A stretch of DNA of 64,000 nucleotides, from the NCBI RefSeq assembly GCF_002005425.1, contig NZ_CP019704.1, forward strand, positions 2,128,001 through 2,192,000, written 5' to 3'. The translations under genes were made by a program, and so were the position numbers. Every line of letters begins with the position of its first letter. Position 1 is the stretch's first letter. This document shows, piece by piece, positions 1-9,088 of the stretch. This stretch comes from Polaribacter sp. BM10 (GTDB taxonomy: Bacteria; Bacteroidota; Bacteroidia; Flavobacteriales; Flavobacteriaceae). The notes beneath the pieces are model-generated. The model had not been told where the DNA came from, ran no database searches, and worked only from the letters and a program-made list of their open reading frames with translations.

Positions 1-1920
1 TCCTTTTTTTGCCAATTCTTTTAATCGAGCAAAAGTGGCTTCGGTTTTATGTACTTCTTTTAATTGTTGCTTGTTAGATATTACTTTTGGCGAAATATTT
101 TTATGAACTACATCTTGTCGCATCATTTCTAACTGCGTAACAAACCTACTTTTTTCTCCACTTCCAAAAGCGTCATGTTCTGTATTGTAAAGTATAAAAA
201 CATTCTTTGCTCTTTGCATCAATCTAAAAAAATGATATGAAAAAATAGCATCTTTTTCTCGATATGTTGGCAATCCGAAGTTGACTTTTACATCAAAAGG
301 AATAAATGTATTTTGCTGTGAACTTGCTGGTAAAACACCTTCGTTTGTAGATGTTAAAATAATATTTTCAAAATCTAAAACACGTGTTTCTAACATTCCC
401 ATAAGTTGTAAACCTCTTAGCGCTTCACCTTGAAAAGAAAGTGTTTCTGATGTTATTAATTGTCTAAAAAATAACATTAACGTTTTTAAATCTGTAAAAT
501 AACTGTAAGTGCTTTGTAATGTTTTTAACTGTGTAAAAGCGGTATAAAATCTAAATAAATATTCTTTTTCTAGATCTGTAACATCTTCTTTTAAAAGATC
601 AATTACGTCTAAAATTCTATCTAAAAAATTTGCAACTGTTGTAAAACTGCTAAACAGTGATAACAGAACTTTTTGTACATTTTCTCCGGATTTTTTTAAG
701 AGCTGAACCAGCTTATCTTTATCTATAAAAATAAGATTTTCTTTACCAATTTTTTCAGTAAAATCATCTACTAAAGAAGCATTATTTTGTGATAATAACT
801 TATAAATTGATTGATGTTTTAAAAACCGTACAACATCTTTGTGGTAAAATTGATTCTCTGCAGTTTTTTGGAGTTTTTCTTGAGAAATAAACAATTGAAA
901 AATAGAAAACAGCAAGCTAGTTGTTGGTATATCTTTTAAAGGATATCCCATTGTTATGTTTATAGCATTGATGTTTTTAGGCAAAGAATTTAACGTAATT
1001 GGCAACAATGTTTCGTCTGCTAAAATTAGTGCCGTATTCTTAAAGTCAGAAAATTTTTCTAAAATTTCTCCTGCATATTTAACTTGTGTTGTGTTTTTTG
1101 ATGCACCAATTACTTGAATATTTTTTGGTTGAGATAATTTGTTACTTAAGGTTTTTAATGAATTTTTCTCATAAAACTTCCATTCCTTTTTATACTTTCT
1201 GATAAAGTTTCCTGCTTGATGGTTCGAGTTAAAAAGTTGCTCATCTAAATCCCAATAAATATCAGAATTGTTGGTTTCTAGTACTTTTTGAAATAAGAAT
1301 TCTTCTGCTTTATTTAATGCATTAAATCCTATAAAGAAGTATTTTTTTTGCTGATTATTCTTTAGATAAACATCGATATTATTACAAGCTTCTCGATACA
1401 TTAAACCCTGGTAACCAATCTTTTTTTCTAATAAAAATTGATACAAAGGATTGTAAAAATTATTTAACTTTTCTAAAAAAGCATAATGATCTTTTATAAA
1501 TTCTGTTTCTTTAAATGTGCCTGTTACAGACCATTTTTTTAATCGCTGAATATCTCTTATGTACACAAAAATTTCTCTTGTGTTTACCAAGTGTTGATCT
1601 ATTTCATTAAAATCTTGCAAAACCGTAAATGCCCAAGAAGAAAATGTATCAAAAGAATCTGGTTTTTCTTCTAAACTCTTATAAATTGTATAAAAATGGA
1701 ATAGCAATTGTATGCTATCTGCTTTGTCTATGCCAGAAACTTGCTGAATAAATTGCTCTATATTTAATGTTTCTGGTAAAAAACCAACAGATATTTTGTC
1801 TTTTAATGTTTGCTTTAAAAAAACTTTTGCTCTTTGTGATGGTAGTATAAACACCACATCTTCAAAAGATTTTGTAGTTTTTAAAATTGCGTCTAAAGTG
1901 TCAGAAATAAAAGATTGCAT
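1..1920 (-). CDS. PD-(D/E)XK nuclease family protein, AddB-like (partial, 3' end off window)
   Basis: An open frame runs from ATG at 1920 leftwards without a stop for 640 codons and leaves the window. The N-terminus reads MQSFISDTLDAILKTTKSFE and is followed by an inactivated helicase-like segment with VVFILPSQRAKVFLK near residue 25. A later block reads SFQGEALRGLQLMGMLETR, then LDFENIILTSTNEGVLP, then FGLPTYREKDAIFSYHFFRLM, the typical middle of AddB-type double-strand-break repair proteins in Bacteroidetes. The C-terminal PD-(D/E)XK nuclease domain expected for the family would lie beyond position 1 and cannot be checked. The likely role is processing of DNA ends for RecA loading, with an AddA-like helicase partner outside the window. 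Family assignment is fairly secure; the exact role is inferred. Confidence 0.8.
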   Translation of the reverse strand, partial: MQSFISDTLDAILKTTKSFEDVVFILPSQRAKVFLKQTLKDKISVGFLPETLNIEQFIQQVSGIDKADSIQLLFHFYTIYKSLEEKPDSFDTFSSWAFTVLQDFNEIDQHLVNTREIFVYIRDIQRLKKWSVTGTFKETEFIKDHYAFLEKLNNFYNPLYQFLLEKKIGYQGLMYREACNNIDVYLKNNQQKKYFFIGFNALNKAEEFLFQKVLETNNSDIYWDLDEQLFNSNHQAGNFIRKYKKEWKFYEKNSLKTLSNKLSQPKNIQVIGASKNTTQVKYAGEILEKFSDFKNTALILADETLLPITLNSLPKNINAINITMGYPLKDIPTTSLLFSIFQLFISQEKLQKTAENQFYHKDVVRFLKHQSIYKLLSQNNASLVDDFTEKIGKENLIFIDKDKLVQLLKKSGENVQKVLLSLFSSFTTVANFLDRILDVIDLLKEDVTDLEKEYLFRFYTAFTQLKTLQSTYSYFTDLKTLMLFFRQLITSETLSFQGEALRGLQLMGMLETRVLDFENIILTSTNEGVLPASSQQNTFIPFDVKVNFGLPTYREKDAIFSYHFFRLMQRAKNVFILYNTEHDAFGSGEKSRFVTQLEMMRQDVVHKNISPKVISNKQQLKEVHKTEATFARLKELAKKG

Positions 1921-2000
1921 AGCTTTTTTTGAGATTCAATTGGTTTTCTAAATTACAAAAACTTACTTTTATAGCGAGTACAACTTTCTAATTAATTTCT

Positions 2001-2786
2001 ATGAAAAATGAATTAAAAGTAACCGGAATTCAAGCCGATTTATACTGGGAAAATCCCACAAAAAACATAGCTTTCTTCGAAAACAATATAAACAACTTAG
2101 ATAAAGACACAGATCTTGTTGTTTTGCCAGAAATGTTTACTACTGGTTTTACAATGCAACCAAAAAACGTAGCCGAACCTATGGATGGATACTCAGTTTC
2201 TTGGATGCGAGAAATGGCAGAAAAACATCAAATTGCAATTTGCGGAAGCTTGGTTATTGCTGAAAACGATAAATTTTACAATCGCTTTGTTTTTGTGCAT
2301 CCAAACAAAGAATTAGAAACCTATAACAAGAGGCATTCTTTTACTTTGGCCGGAGAAAATAAAGTATACACTTCTGGTGTAGAAAGAATAATTATCAATT
2401 ACAAAGGATGGAGAATTTGTCCGTTAATTTGTTATGATTTACGCTTTCCTGTTTGGGCTAGAAACACGGACAATTACGACTTATTACTTTTTATGGCAAA
2501 TTGGCCGGTGACGAGAATAAAAGCTTGGGAAACGCTTTTAAAAGCGCGTGCAATAGAAAACATGAGTTATGTTATCGGCGTTAATAGAACAGGCAAAGAT
2601 GCTAGTAATTACGAGTATTCTGGCAATTCTTTAATCGTAGATTTTTTAGGGGAAGAATTATCTAGTTTAAACTACAATGAAATTGGTATTGTAACTTCTG
2701 TAATTACATTAGATAAACAAAATATAGTAAGAGATAAATTAGGATTTTTAAATGATAAAGATTCTTTTACTATATATCAGGACTAA
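2001..2786 (+). CDS. carbon-nitrogen hydrolase, omega-amidase/YafV-like nitrilase
   Basis: This 261-residue single-domain nitrilase-superfamily enzyme carries the full catalytic triad: Glu44 in LPEMF, Lys110 in YNKRH and Cys144 in LICYDLRFP. Length and motif spacing match the omega-amidase branch (YafV/Nit2-like), which hydrolyses 2-oxoglutaramate or 2-oxosuccinamate left by transaminases using glutamine or asparagine. There is no signal peptide, so it is cytoplasmic. It is divergent from the AddB-like gene 80 bp away and ends at a bidirectional hairpin terminator. The substrate is inferred from the subfamily; another small amide is possible. Confidence 0.88.
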   Translation: MKNELKVTGIQADLYWENPTKNIAFFENNINNLDKDTDLVVLPEMFTTGFTMQPKNVAEPMDGYSVSWMREMAEKHQIAICGSLVIAENDKFYNRFVFVHPNKELETYNKRHSFTLAGENKVYTSGVERIIINYKGWRICPLICYDLRFPVWARNTDNYDLLLFMANWPVTRIKAWETLLKARAIENMSYVIGVNRTGKDASNYEYSGNSLIVDFLGEELSSLNYNEIGIVTSVITLDKQNIVRDKLGFLNDKDSFTIYQD

Positions 2787-2825
2787 AAAAAAGCCACTAA
2801 TATTAAATATTAATGGCTTTTTTAT
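2787..2825. terminator. hairpin terminator between convergent genes
   Basis: An inverted repeat (AAAAGCCACTAAT with ATTAATGGCTTTT, one mismatch) starts right after the amidase stop and ends in a T run. It has an A run on the left, so it can also stop transcription arriving from the right. Confidence 0.75.
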
Positions 2826-2851
2826 ATGTAGTATTGCTTACAAAAATGTTT

Positions 2852-2922
2852 AGCCCTGATTGAAGTGACATCCTTTTTGTTTTTTCAACAAAAAGATATA
2901 ACGGAAAGCAGGAAATAGCTTC
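2852..2922. repeat. structured intergenic element, short-stem type
   Basis: This non-coding stretch begins AGCCCTGATTGAAG, has a perfect 9-bp hairpin (2873-2881 with 2887-2895, loop TTTTC), and continues GATATAACGGAAAGCAGGAA. It resembles an intergenic sequence I recall from many Flavobacterium and relative genomes, and it shares its layout (ATTG-AG, A/T hairpin, AAAGC) with the element at 18151-18241. It lies just past the 3' end of the desaturase gene. Function unknown. Confidence 0.5.
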
Positions 2923-2930
2923 TTATAATT

Positions 2931-3911
2931 TTAAGCTGGTAACATCCATTTAAAGTTAAATTTTGTGTCTGGCACAACAATTCTTTCTGTAATTCTGTAC
3001 ATTCTGTCTGGCAACTTCATTAAATAATCTCTTGCCTTTTCTGCCTCTGGTGTTAAGTTTGTAATCTTATCTATTTCCCAAGCAGTGTTTAATTTCTTAA
3101 TAATGTCTACATAATCGAACCCTGTGTACACACCAATTCTTTGTGCTACAGAAGAAAAATCATCAAATAAACTTCCTTTTGCACCAAAAGATTCTCTTAA
3201 ATGCATTGCAGGCATTACAATTTTATATTTCATCATGTGTTGAAACGCCAACATCATTTCTGATGGATCTATCTTAAAAATTTCTTTTACAAATTCTGTA
3301 TAAGCTTGGTGATGACGCATTTCATCTCCTGCAATAATTTTTGACATTTTAGCCAAAGCTTTGTGCCCTTTTTTACGTGCAATTTTTGCTACGTTATTAT
3401 GCGAAACATAGGTTGCTAATTCTTGAAAACTTGTATACACAAAGTTCTTGTATGGATCTGTAGATGTACCAATATCAAAACCATCTGCAATTAAATGCTG
3501 TGTAGATATTTCTACTTCGCGCATGTTAACTCTACCAGATAAATACAAGTATTTATTTAATACGTCTCCGTGTCTGTTTTCTTCTGCTGTCCAGGTTCTT
3601 ACCCATTTTGCCCAACTATTATCTGGATCTTGGCTAACACCATCTAGATCTAACAACCAAGATTCATAGGTTGGTAAAGCTTCTTCTGTAATAGTATCTC
3701 CTACTAAAACCACCCAAAAATCGTCGTGTAATTCTTTAGACAATTCTCTAATTTCTTCTACTTCTGTAATAAAAGAGTCTTTTTGTGAATTTGGAAGAAA
3801 ATCTGTTGGCTGCCAAATTTTTTCTGCAGGAATTAAGTATTTCTCCATAAAGCGGTCCATACTTTTTTCTAGCGTTAGCATTACTTCTTTTCTAATATTG
3901 TATATAGACAT
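2931..3911 (-). CDS. acyl-ACP desaturase (soluble di-iron, FAB2 family)
   Basis: This 326-residue protein is a soluble acyl-acyl-carrier-protein desaturase that inserts a cis double bond into saturated acyl-ACP using O2 and reduced ferredoxin. Both iron-binding helices are present: EENRHG around residue 110 and GDEMRHH around residue 195, matching the EExRH and DExRH signatures. There are no membrane segments or signal peptide. The start is 6 nt after the stop of the PlsC-type acyltransferase gene, so the two are co-transcribed and couple unsaturated acyl-chain synthesis with phospholipid assembly. This fits membrane-fluidity control in a cold-water organism (inference). Double-bond position and chain length cannot be read from the sequence. 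Confidence 0.9.
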   Translation of the reverse strand: MSIYNIRKEVMLTLEKSMDRFMEKYLIPAEKIWQPTDFLPNSQKDSFITEVEEIRELSKELHDDFWVVLVGDTITEEALPTYESWLLDLDGVSQDPDNSWAKWVRTWTAEENRHGDVLNKYLYLSGRVNMREVEISTQHLIADGFDIGTSTDPYKNFVYTSFQELATYVSHNNVAKIARKKGHKALAKMSKIIAGDEMRHHQAYTEFVKEIFKIDPSEMMLAFQHMMKYKIVMPAMHLRESFGAKGSLFDDFSSVAQRIGVYTGFDYVDIIKKLNTAWEIDKITNLTPEAEKARDYLMKLPDRMYRITERIVVPDTKFNFKWMLPA

Positions 3912-3917
3912 AAATTT

Positions 3918-4646
3918 CTATTTTATATGTTCTTTAATTACTTTTTCTGTTTTTTCTAATAGTTCTTCAAACGGTAAAGAATCTATTTTTATTGGCTCGT
4001 GAGTTGTAATAGTTATTGGACTTCCTAAACCTAATGGAAATTTACCGTATTTAAACACTTTCCAAGAATTATTAATAGTTAAAGGTACAACATAACCTTC
4101 TTTATTTACTTTTGTAATTACTTTTAATCCGTTAGAAGCAAATTTCTTAGGCTTACCATTTCTACTTCTTGTACCTTCCGGAAAAATTATTGCGCCCCAA
4201 TTATTTTCTTTTATTCTTTTAGAAAAATTTATCAACTCGCTTATGGCTTGTTTTGGATCTTTTCTATTGATTAACGCCGCACCACCATTTCTTAAATTAT
4301 AAGAAACACTTGGTATGCCTTTTCCTAACTCTATTTTAGCTACAAATTTTGGATAATGTTTTCTAAAAAACCAACCTATTGGCGGAATATCGAAAGTAGA
4401 TTGATGATTTGACACAAAAATTATTGTAGTATCCTCTGGTAATTTATATTCGTTTTTTAACTTGACACTAACACCAAGTATTAGCATAGATTTTACCAAA
4501 AAGAAATTTAAAGCGTCTACTACTTTACCATGCGCGCTTTGCCCAAAAAGATGCAAACTTAACCATTGTAATGGATGGAAAATTAGCAAAAAAAGAAAAA
4601 ATACCAATATAAAAATTGGTGATACTATATAACTAAGAATCTTCAC
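3918..4646 (-). CDS. plsC: 1-acyl-sn-glycerol-3-phosphate acyltransferase
   Basis: This 242-residue membrane-anchored acyltransferase transfers an acyl group to lysophosphatidate to make phosphatidate. It has an N-terminal hydrophobic helix (about residues 5-35), the HX4D catalytic motif as NHQSTFD near residue 80, and the substrate-binding motif FPEGTRSR near residue 155. It sits in a three-gene minus-strand run: four-helix membrane protein, this gene, acyl-ACP desaturase. The 6-nt gap to the desaturase argues for one transcript. Family confidence is high; acyl donor preference is unknown. Confidence 0.9.
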   Translation of the reverse strand: MKILSYIVSPIFILVFFLFLLIFHPLQWLSLHLFGQSAHGKVVDALNFFLVKSMLILGVSVKLKNEYKLPEDTTIIFVSNHQSTFDIPPIGWFFRKHYPKFVAKIELGKGIPSVSYNLRNGGAALINRKDPKQAISELINFSKRIKENNWGAIIFPEGTRSRNGKPKKFASNGLKVITKVNKEGYVVPLTINNSWKVFKYGKFPLGLGSPITITTHEPIKIDSLPFEELLEKTEKVIKEHIK

Positions 4647-4693
4647 AAGATGTGATTTAGGTTTTTGAATAAATGAACTTTACAAGAATGTTT

Positions 4694-5119
4694 TTAGAAC
4701 CAATTGTTCCAAGGAATTCTAGATAATATCAATAATAAACCAATTCCGTAAAAGATTACAAATGTTTTAAACTTTGCAGCATCTTCTGTCTTCTTTTTAT
4801 GTTTAGACCAACCAATTGTTATAAACACAATTGCTAAAATCATTGTAATAGGATGTTCTACGGCTAATAAACGTGTTGCAGGTTCTTTCATTACCGAACC
4901 AGCATCTGCCTTTAAGGCTTGAAACCAAGGTGACATAAAATACCAAGCTAAACCTATTAATAATTGAATATGAGTTAAAATTAAGGCAAATAAACCTATA
5001 CGTAAATCTTTGTCTGTAAATTGTTTTTTTTGAGTTAAACCGATAATTGCATTTACTATAGCAAAAATTAAAATTGCCAATACAAGGTAAGCCCAATAAG
5101 AATGTATATCCTTTATCAT
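4694..5119 (-). CDS. four-helix integral membrane protein, cytochrome-b-like
   Basis: This 141-residue protein has four predicted membrane helices (about residues 10-30, 42-65, 90-110 and 118-136). Histidines sit at helix ends (DIHSYW near 6, THIQLL near 50, EHPIT near 90), an arrangement compatible with haem ligation. Homologues in Bacteroidetes are often labelled cytochrome b, but I see no decisive motif. It is the first gene of the run leading to PlsC and the desaturase, 47 bp upstream of plsC, and has its own TAACTTTG box upstream. A redox role serving the desaturase is speculation. Confidence 0.6.
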   Translation of the reverse strand: MIKDIHSYWAYLVLAILIFAIVNAIIGLTQKKQFTDKDLRIGLFALILTHIQLLIGLAWYFMSPWFQALKADAGSVMKEPATRLLAVEHPITMILAIVFITIGWSKHKKKTEDAAKFKTFVIFYGIGLLLILSRIPWNNWF

Positions 5120-5147
5120 AATATAAGTAGTTAGTTTTTTATTGTTA

Positions 5148-5155
5148 CAAAGTTA
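5148..5155 (-). promoter_or_regulatory. -7 promoter box TAACTTTG
   Basis: On the minus strand TAACTTTG exactly matches the Bacteroidetes -7 consensus TAnnTTTG, about 30 nt before the start of the four-helix membrane protein. No convincing TTTG -33 element is visible. Confidence 0.45.
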
Positions 5156-5170
5156 CTAATTTTTATGCAT

Positions 5171-5199
5171 AAAAAAACCACCTCAATTGAGGTGGTTTT
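5171..5199 (-). terminator. perfect hairpin terminator
   Basis: The perfect 26-nt palindrome AAAACCACCTCAATTGAGGTGGTTTT sits 24 nt past the stop of the repeat lipoprotein and is followed on the minus strand by a T run. It closes the TonB receptor/lipoprotein operon. Confidence 0.85.
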
Positions 5200-5222
5200 C
5201 TTAATTTATAAGATAAAATTGA

Positions 5223-6326
5223 TTACTCTACAAATTTTACAAAATCTGTACCATTAAAAGTAACTTCTATAGTAGCGTTACCATTAGTACCATCATAAAA
5301 AGCATAAGTAACAATTACATTTTGATCTACTTCAATATCTGGAAAATTGTTTTTTAAGATTGTATTAATCTTTTCTAAACGAACTTCTTCAGTTTCTTCA
5401 TCTGCACCAGATCTAGTGTCAAAATTATTATATCTGTCATTACCAACTAAAGCATAATCTGCAGAAGTTAAAGTATATCTAATTGTGTTATCTGGAACCC
5501 AGTTAGAACCTTCGTATGCAAACTGAGTAGTGTTCTCGATAACATTTGTGTATTGAGACCAAGCAGCACCATCATAAATAAAGAATGCTACAAAGCTATA
5601 AACAGTTCTATCTGTTGTAGAGCCATCTTCGTCGATGTCTTGGGTATCTGTTACGTATAATTTATACATTACACCTTCGATATCTCCTGCTTCTTTACCT
5701 TCAAACTTTAATTTTTCACTTAAATAAACTGGTATTTTAGTTAAAGCTTCATCTTCATTAGAAAATTGTGCTCTACCTTCTCCCATTGCAGTGTATTCTT
5801 CATCAGAAATACCTATAGACATTTCCCAAGTTCCATCATTATTGATAAAACCATTGTTACGAGTAGTTGTTGAACCATCGTAATAGTCGTAAGTTAAATC
5901 TACTAACAATCTATTTGCTGCGTCTGGATATTTAGCATCTAAAAAATCTGTAATTTGTTCTGAACTAGAAAAGTTAGGAAATCTTAAACCCTGTGCAGTA
6001 TAATCTGCAGCAGTAACAGTATAAATAGTTAAACTTTTTTCATCTCTTTTTGGAGCGTATAACTTATAAGTTATATTTAATGCAGATCCTTCTCCTAAAG
6101 ATGGAAATTTTGCACTTAAAAATCCTGGTAATTCTGCTTTAGCATCATCTTCTGAGCTAAAGTTACCAAAACTTAAACCTAACGTTGTATAATCTTCTTC
6201 TTGTAATGTATAATCGAAACCATCTACATTTGGTAATGCATCAATAACCTCGTTTACATCTTCTAATGGCGTACAGCTACTTAAAACTGTAAGCGCAACT
6301 GCGAATAAATAAATTATTTTTTTCAT
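5223..6326 (-). CDS. outer-membrane-type lipoprotein with about four internal repeats, partner of TonB receptor
   Basis: The frame opens at 6356, but the better start is the internal ATG at 6326, giving MKKIIYLFAVALTVLSSC, a lipoprotein signal with the lipidated Cys in SSC. A start at 6356 would overlap the upstream receptor gene; 6326 leaves a 10-nt gap. The mature part holds about four divergent repeats of 75-90 residues. Each begins near a Y-(T)-L-x-x-x-DY motif, continues with NFSS or a similar acidic stretch, then FL..KFP, then a beta strand like VTYKLY. I do not recognise a named family and it is not SusD-like in length or sequence. Placement directly behind a TonB receptor suggests a surface lipoprotein that helps ligand capture. 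Substrate unknown. Confidence 0.75.
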   Translation of the reverse strand: MKKIIYLFAVALTVLSSCTPLEDVNEVIDALPNVDGFDYTLQEEDYTTLGLSFGNFSSEDDAKAELPGFLSAKFPSLGEGSALNITYKLYAPKRDEKSLTIYTVTAADYTAQGLRFPNFSSSEQITDFLDAKYPDAANRLLVDLTYDYYDGSTTTRNNGFINNDGTWEMSIGISDEEYTAMGEGRAQFSNEDEALTKIPVYLSEKLKFEGKEAGDIEGVMYKLYVTDTQDIDEDGSTTDRTVYSFVAFFIYDGAAWSQYTNVIENTTQFAYEGSNWVPDNTIRYTLTSADYALVGNDRYNNFDTRSGADEETEEVRLEKINTILKNNFPDIEVDQNVIVTYAFYDGTNGNATIEVTFNGTDFVKFVE

Positions 6327-6336
6327 CTTGTGTTTT

Positions 6337-8871
6337 TTAGAAATTAATTTTTGCACCTACGCTAAAAGTTCTTCCTGCTCCGTAATATACACTTGCTGTT
6401 TGAGCATTAGAACCAGAACCATCTTGTGCGTCTGAAATATATACTGTATCGAATACGTTGTTAACTCTAGCAGTAATTGCTGTATCGAAGTTACCAAACT
6501 TAAATTTATGTCTTATTGAAGTATCAAATAAGCTATAGTTAGGTACTTTCCATGCATCAGGACCAACTTCTCCTCTAGAACTTGGGTCAAAATCTGCATA
6601 TAAATCTCCGTAGTAGTTATAATCTACTGTAAAAGTAGTTTCTGGCGTTAATTTATAGTTTGTACCTAAAGCAAAAGTAGTTTGTGCAGCATCACCAACG
6701 TGTAAACCTTTAATAAGGATATCTACTTCATCAACCTTTGTGTTAGTTTCGTCAAAAATTTCAACATTTTCTACGTTACTATCCCATTTCCAGTCTCCTA
6801 AAGAAGCCATACCCGTAATAGTAAGTTTGTCTGATGGTCTATAGCTAAAGTCTAACTCTATACCTTTATGTAATGCATTTACACCTAAAATGTTAGCAAA
6901 AGCAATAGTATTATCTTGTAATTGGAAACGAGCAACCTCTGTTCTATCTTTCCAAGCAGTGTGGTATAAGTTTAAGTTAGCAGAAAACTTAGCACTTCTA
7001 AAAGTATAACCTAACTCGTAACTTGTAATTTTTTGATTTTCTGCATCTGCGTTAACATCTACGTTGTTACGGTTTGCAAAAACTGAGTTAAAGAATGGTG
7101 CTTTTTCAAAGTAACCTAAGTTTACAAAAACACCGTGGTTTTCATCTAAGTTATAGTTAACACCACCTTTAATACCATATCCTAAGAAATCGTATTTATC
7201 TGAAGTTTGATTTGGATCTGAATCTAAATATAAGAAACGATCTACTCTTTGATAATTTGTATTAGAAACGTTTGCAGAAACAAATGCAGAAATAGCATCT
7301 TTAGAATACTCTAATTGAGCAAAACCACCTAACCAACCAACTTTACCGTCGTTGTCATAGAAAATTACGTCTCCTACTTGTGCTTGGTTGTTTGGGTTAT
7401 TTACATTAGAATCATCAGCTAAAAACTGACCTCCTAATAAGTCTGTTACTTCTGTATAGTGAATACCTGTATAGTTTCTGTAATCTAAACCAGCTAATAA
7501 AGTAAACTCATCTGTTAAATCTGTTTTTAAAGTAGATAAAACACCGTACCAGTTATGGTCGTTTCTAGAAGCTCTTAAAGCAGAGATAGAACCGTTTACA
7601 CCATTTGCTATGTTTTCGTCAACAATTTTATCGAAGTTGATAGTTCCTAATGGTCCGTCTCTATATTCAGAATTGTCGTAACCAAACTTGTTAGCTCCAG
7701 CAGTTCCACCACCACCACCTGTACCAAAAGATACATAAGCTGCAGTAGAAATAAAAGTTTTATCAGAAAGTGTCCAGTAGTGATTTAAAGAAATCTGTGG
7801 CTTGTGATAAAAGTTATCTTCTGAGTTAGTTAACTGACCGTTTTTATAACCCCAATCTGAGTTATATTTTCTACCTCTTTCACTATCTCTAAAAGTTTTG
7901 ATTAAGTGTCTGTTTTGTCTTTGACCATGTCTTTGTAATGCACCAAATGCAGTAAAAGATAATTTATGCTCGTCGTTTAACTCTTTAGAAACATTTAAAA
8001 AGTAGTTAAAACCTGTAAAAGGAGTTCCGTCTACATAACCTCTACCAGAAGTTTGTGCAGCAGAAACTGTTACAGCAACATCATTATCCATTAAACCTGT
8101 AGAATAAGTAAGACCGTATTTAGTGTAACCATCGTTACCTAAAGTGTAACCAAAGTTACCACCTTCTTCGATATCTGTAGTCTTAGAGATAATGTTAATT
8201 GTACCACCAATTGCAGGTACAGCAACTTTAGAAGCTCCTAAACCTCTTTGAACTTGCATTGCAGAAGTAACATCTCCTAAACCAGCCCAGTTAGACCAAT
8301 ATACTCTACCGTTTTCCATATCGTTAACAGGTACACCGTTAATCATTACAGCAACGTTTTCAGAATTAAAACCACGTAAATTAATTCTACCGTCTCCGTA
8401 CCCACCACCTGCTTTAGTAGCGTATACACCAGGAGTAGATTTTAAAATCTCTGGAAATTCTTGAGTTCCTAATTTTAATTCAATTTCACTTGCTTTAATT
8501 GTAGAAACAGCAACAGGTGTTTTTCTATCAATTGCAAATGAGTTAGATACTACAACTATTTCATCTAATGAACCAGCATCTTCCATTAACATTACTGTTA
8601 ATTTGTTGTTTGAAGAAGAATAAGCAGCTTCTTTAGATTTGTATCCAATAAAAGACACTACTAAAACACCTGAGTTAGATTTAGATTGTAAAGTAAATTT
8701 ACCATTAAAATCTGTTGATGTTCCGTTTGTTGTTCCTTTTACAAGAACACTTGCTCCTGGCAATGGTTGATTTGTTTCATCGACAATTGTACCAGTAATT
8801 TTAGTTTGCCCTAAAACTGTAGCTGTTATAAAAAACAGTGCTACAAATAATAAGTTTTTAAAATTTTTCAT
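6337..8871 (-). CDS. TonB-dependent receptor with carboxypeptidase-regulatory-like N-terminal domain
   Basis: This 844-residue outer-membrane receptor has a signal peptide ending near ATVLGQ (residue 22), a carboxypeptidase-D-regulatory-like domain (about 23-105; GTIVDETNQPLPGASVLVKG region), a plug domain (about 115-230; GGYGDGRINLRGFNSENVAV) and a C-terminal 22-strand barrel ending in aromatic residues (FSVGAKINF). It is shorter than SusC proteins (about 1000 residues). The downstream gene encodes a repeat lipoprotein rather than SusD. Active import of an unidentified ligand, for instance a metal complex or small glycan, is the likely role. Confidence 0.9.
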   Translation of the reverse strand: MKNFKNLLFVALFFITATVLGQTKITGTIVDETNQPLPGASVLVKGTTNGTSTDFNGKFTLQSKSNSGVLVVSFIGYKSKEAAYSSSNNKLTVMLMEDAGSLDEIVVVSNSFAIDRKTPVAVSTIKASEIELKLGTQEFPEILKSTPGVYATKAGGGYGDGRINLRGFNSENVAVMINGVPVNDMENGRVYWSNWAGLGDVTSAMQVQRGLGASKVAVPAIGGTINIISKTTDIEEGGNFGYTLGNDGYTKYGLTYSTGLMDNDVAVTVSAAQTSGRGYVDGTPFTGFNYFLNVSKELNDEHKLSFTAFGALQRHGQRQNRHLIKTFRDSERGRKYNSDWGYKNGQLTNSEDNFYHKPQISLNHYWTLSDKTFISTAAYVSFGTGGGGGTAGANKFGYDNSEYRDGPLGTINFDKIVDENIANGVNGSISALRASRNDHNWYGVLSTLKTDLTDEFTLLAGLDYRNYTGIHYTEVTDLLGGQFLADDSNVNNPNNQAQVGDVIFYDNDGKVGWLGGFAQLEYSKDAISAFVSANVSNTNYQRVDRFLYLDSDPNQTSDKYDFLGYGIKGGVNYNLDENHGVFVNLGYFEKAPFFNSVFANRNNVDVNADAENQKITSYELGYTFRSAKFSANLNLYHTAWKDRTEVARFQLQDNTIAFANILGVNALHKGIELDFSYRPSDKLTITGMASLGDWKWDSNVENVEIFDETNTKVDEVDILIKGLHVGDAAQTTFALGTNYKLTPETTFTVDYNYYGDLYADFDPSSRGEVGPDAWKVPNYSLFDTSIRHKFKFGNFDTAITARVNNVFDTVYISDAQDGSGSNAQTASVYYGAGRTFSVGAKINF

Positions 8872-8925
8872 TGTATAATTTTATGTTATTAAATGTTTTG
8901 CAAAACTCTTGCTTTTACAGAGTTC

Positions 8926-8955
8926 TAAAGTTAACTTAATGTTAAGTTTAACAAA
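8926..8955 (-). promoter_or_regulatory. promoter of TonB receptor operon (TTTG-N18-TAACTTTA)
   Basis: On the minus strand TTTG (8952-8955) is followed after 18 nt by TAACTTTA (8926-8933), one base from the Bacteroidetes -33/-7 consensus, about 55 nt upstream of the receptor start. An imperfect palindrome (GTTAACTTAA with TTAAGTTTAAC, 8930-8952) fills the spacer and could be an operator. Confidence 0.5.
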
Positions 8956-9088
8956 GAATTAAGATTTATAAATATATGTAAATAAAACCTTACTATATAA
9001 TAATCAAAGATTTAAATAAAAAAAATACTATTAACTAATTATAAATAATTAATTAATAGTATAAAAAATTGGTATTATTAGTCTTAAT

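Noticed and set aside
4803..5096. 97-residue frame on the minus strand
   Set aside because: It is an out-of-frame shadow of the four-helix membrane protein at 4694-5119 with a Tyr/Phe/Cys-rich, unlikely composition.
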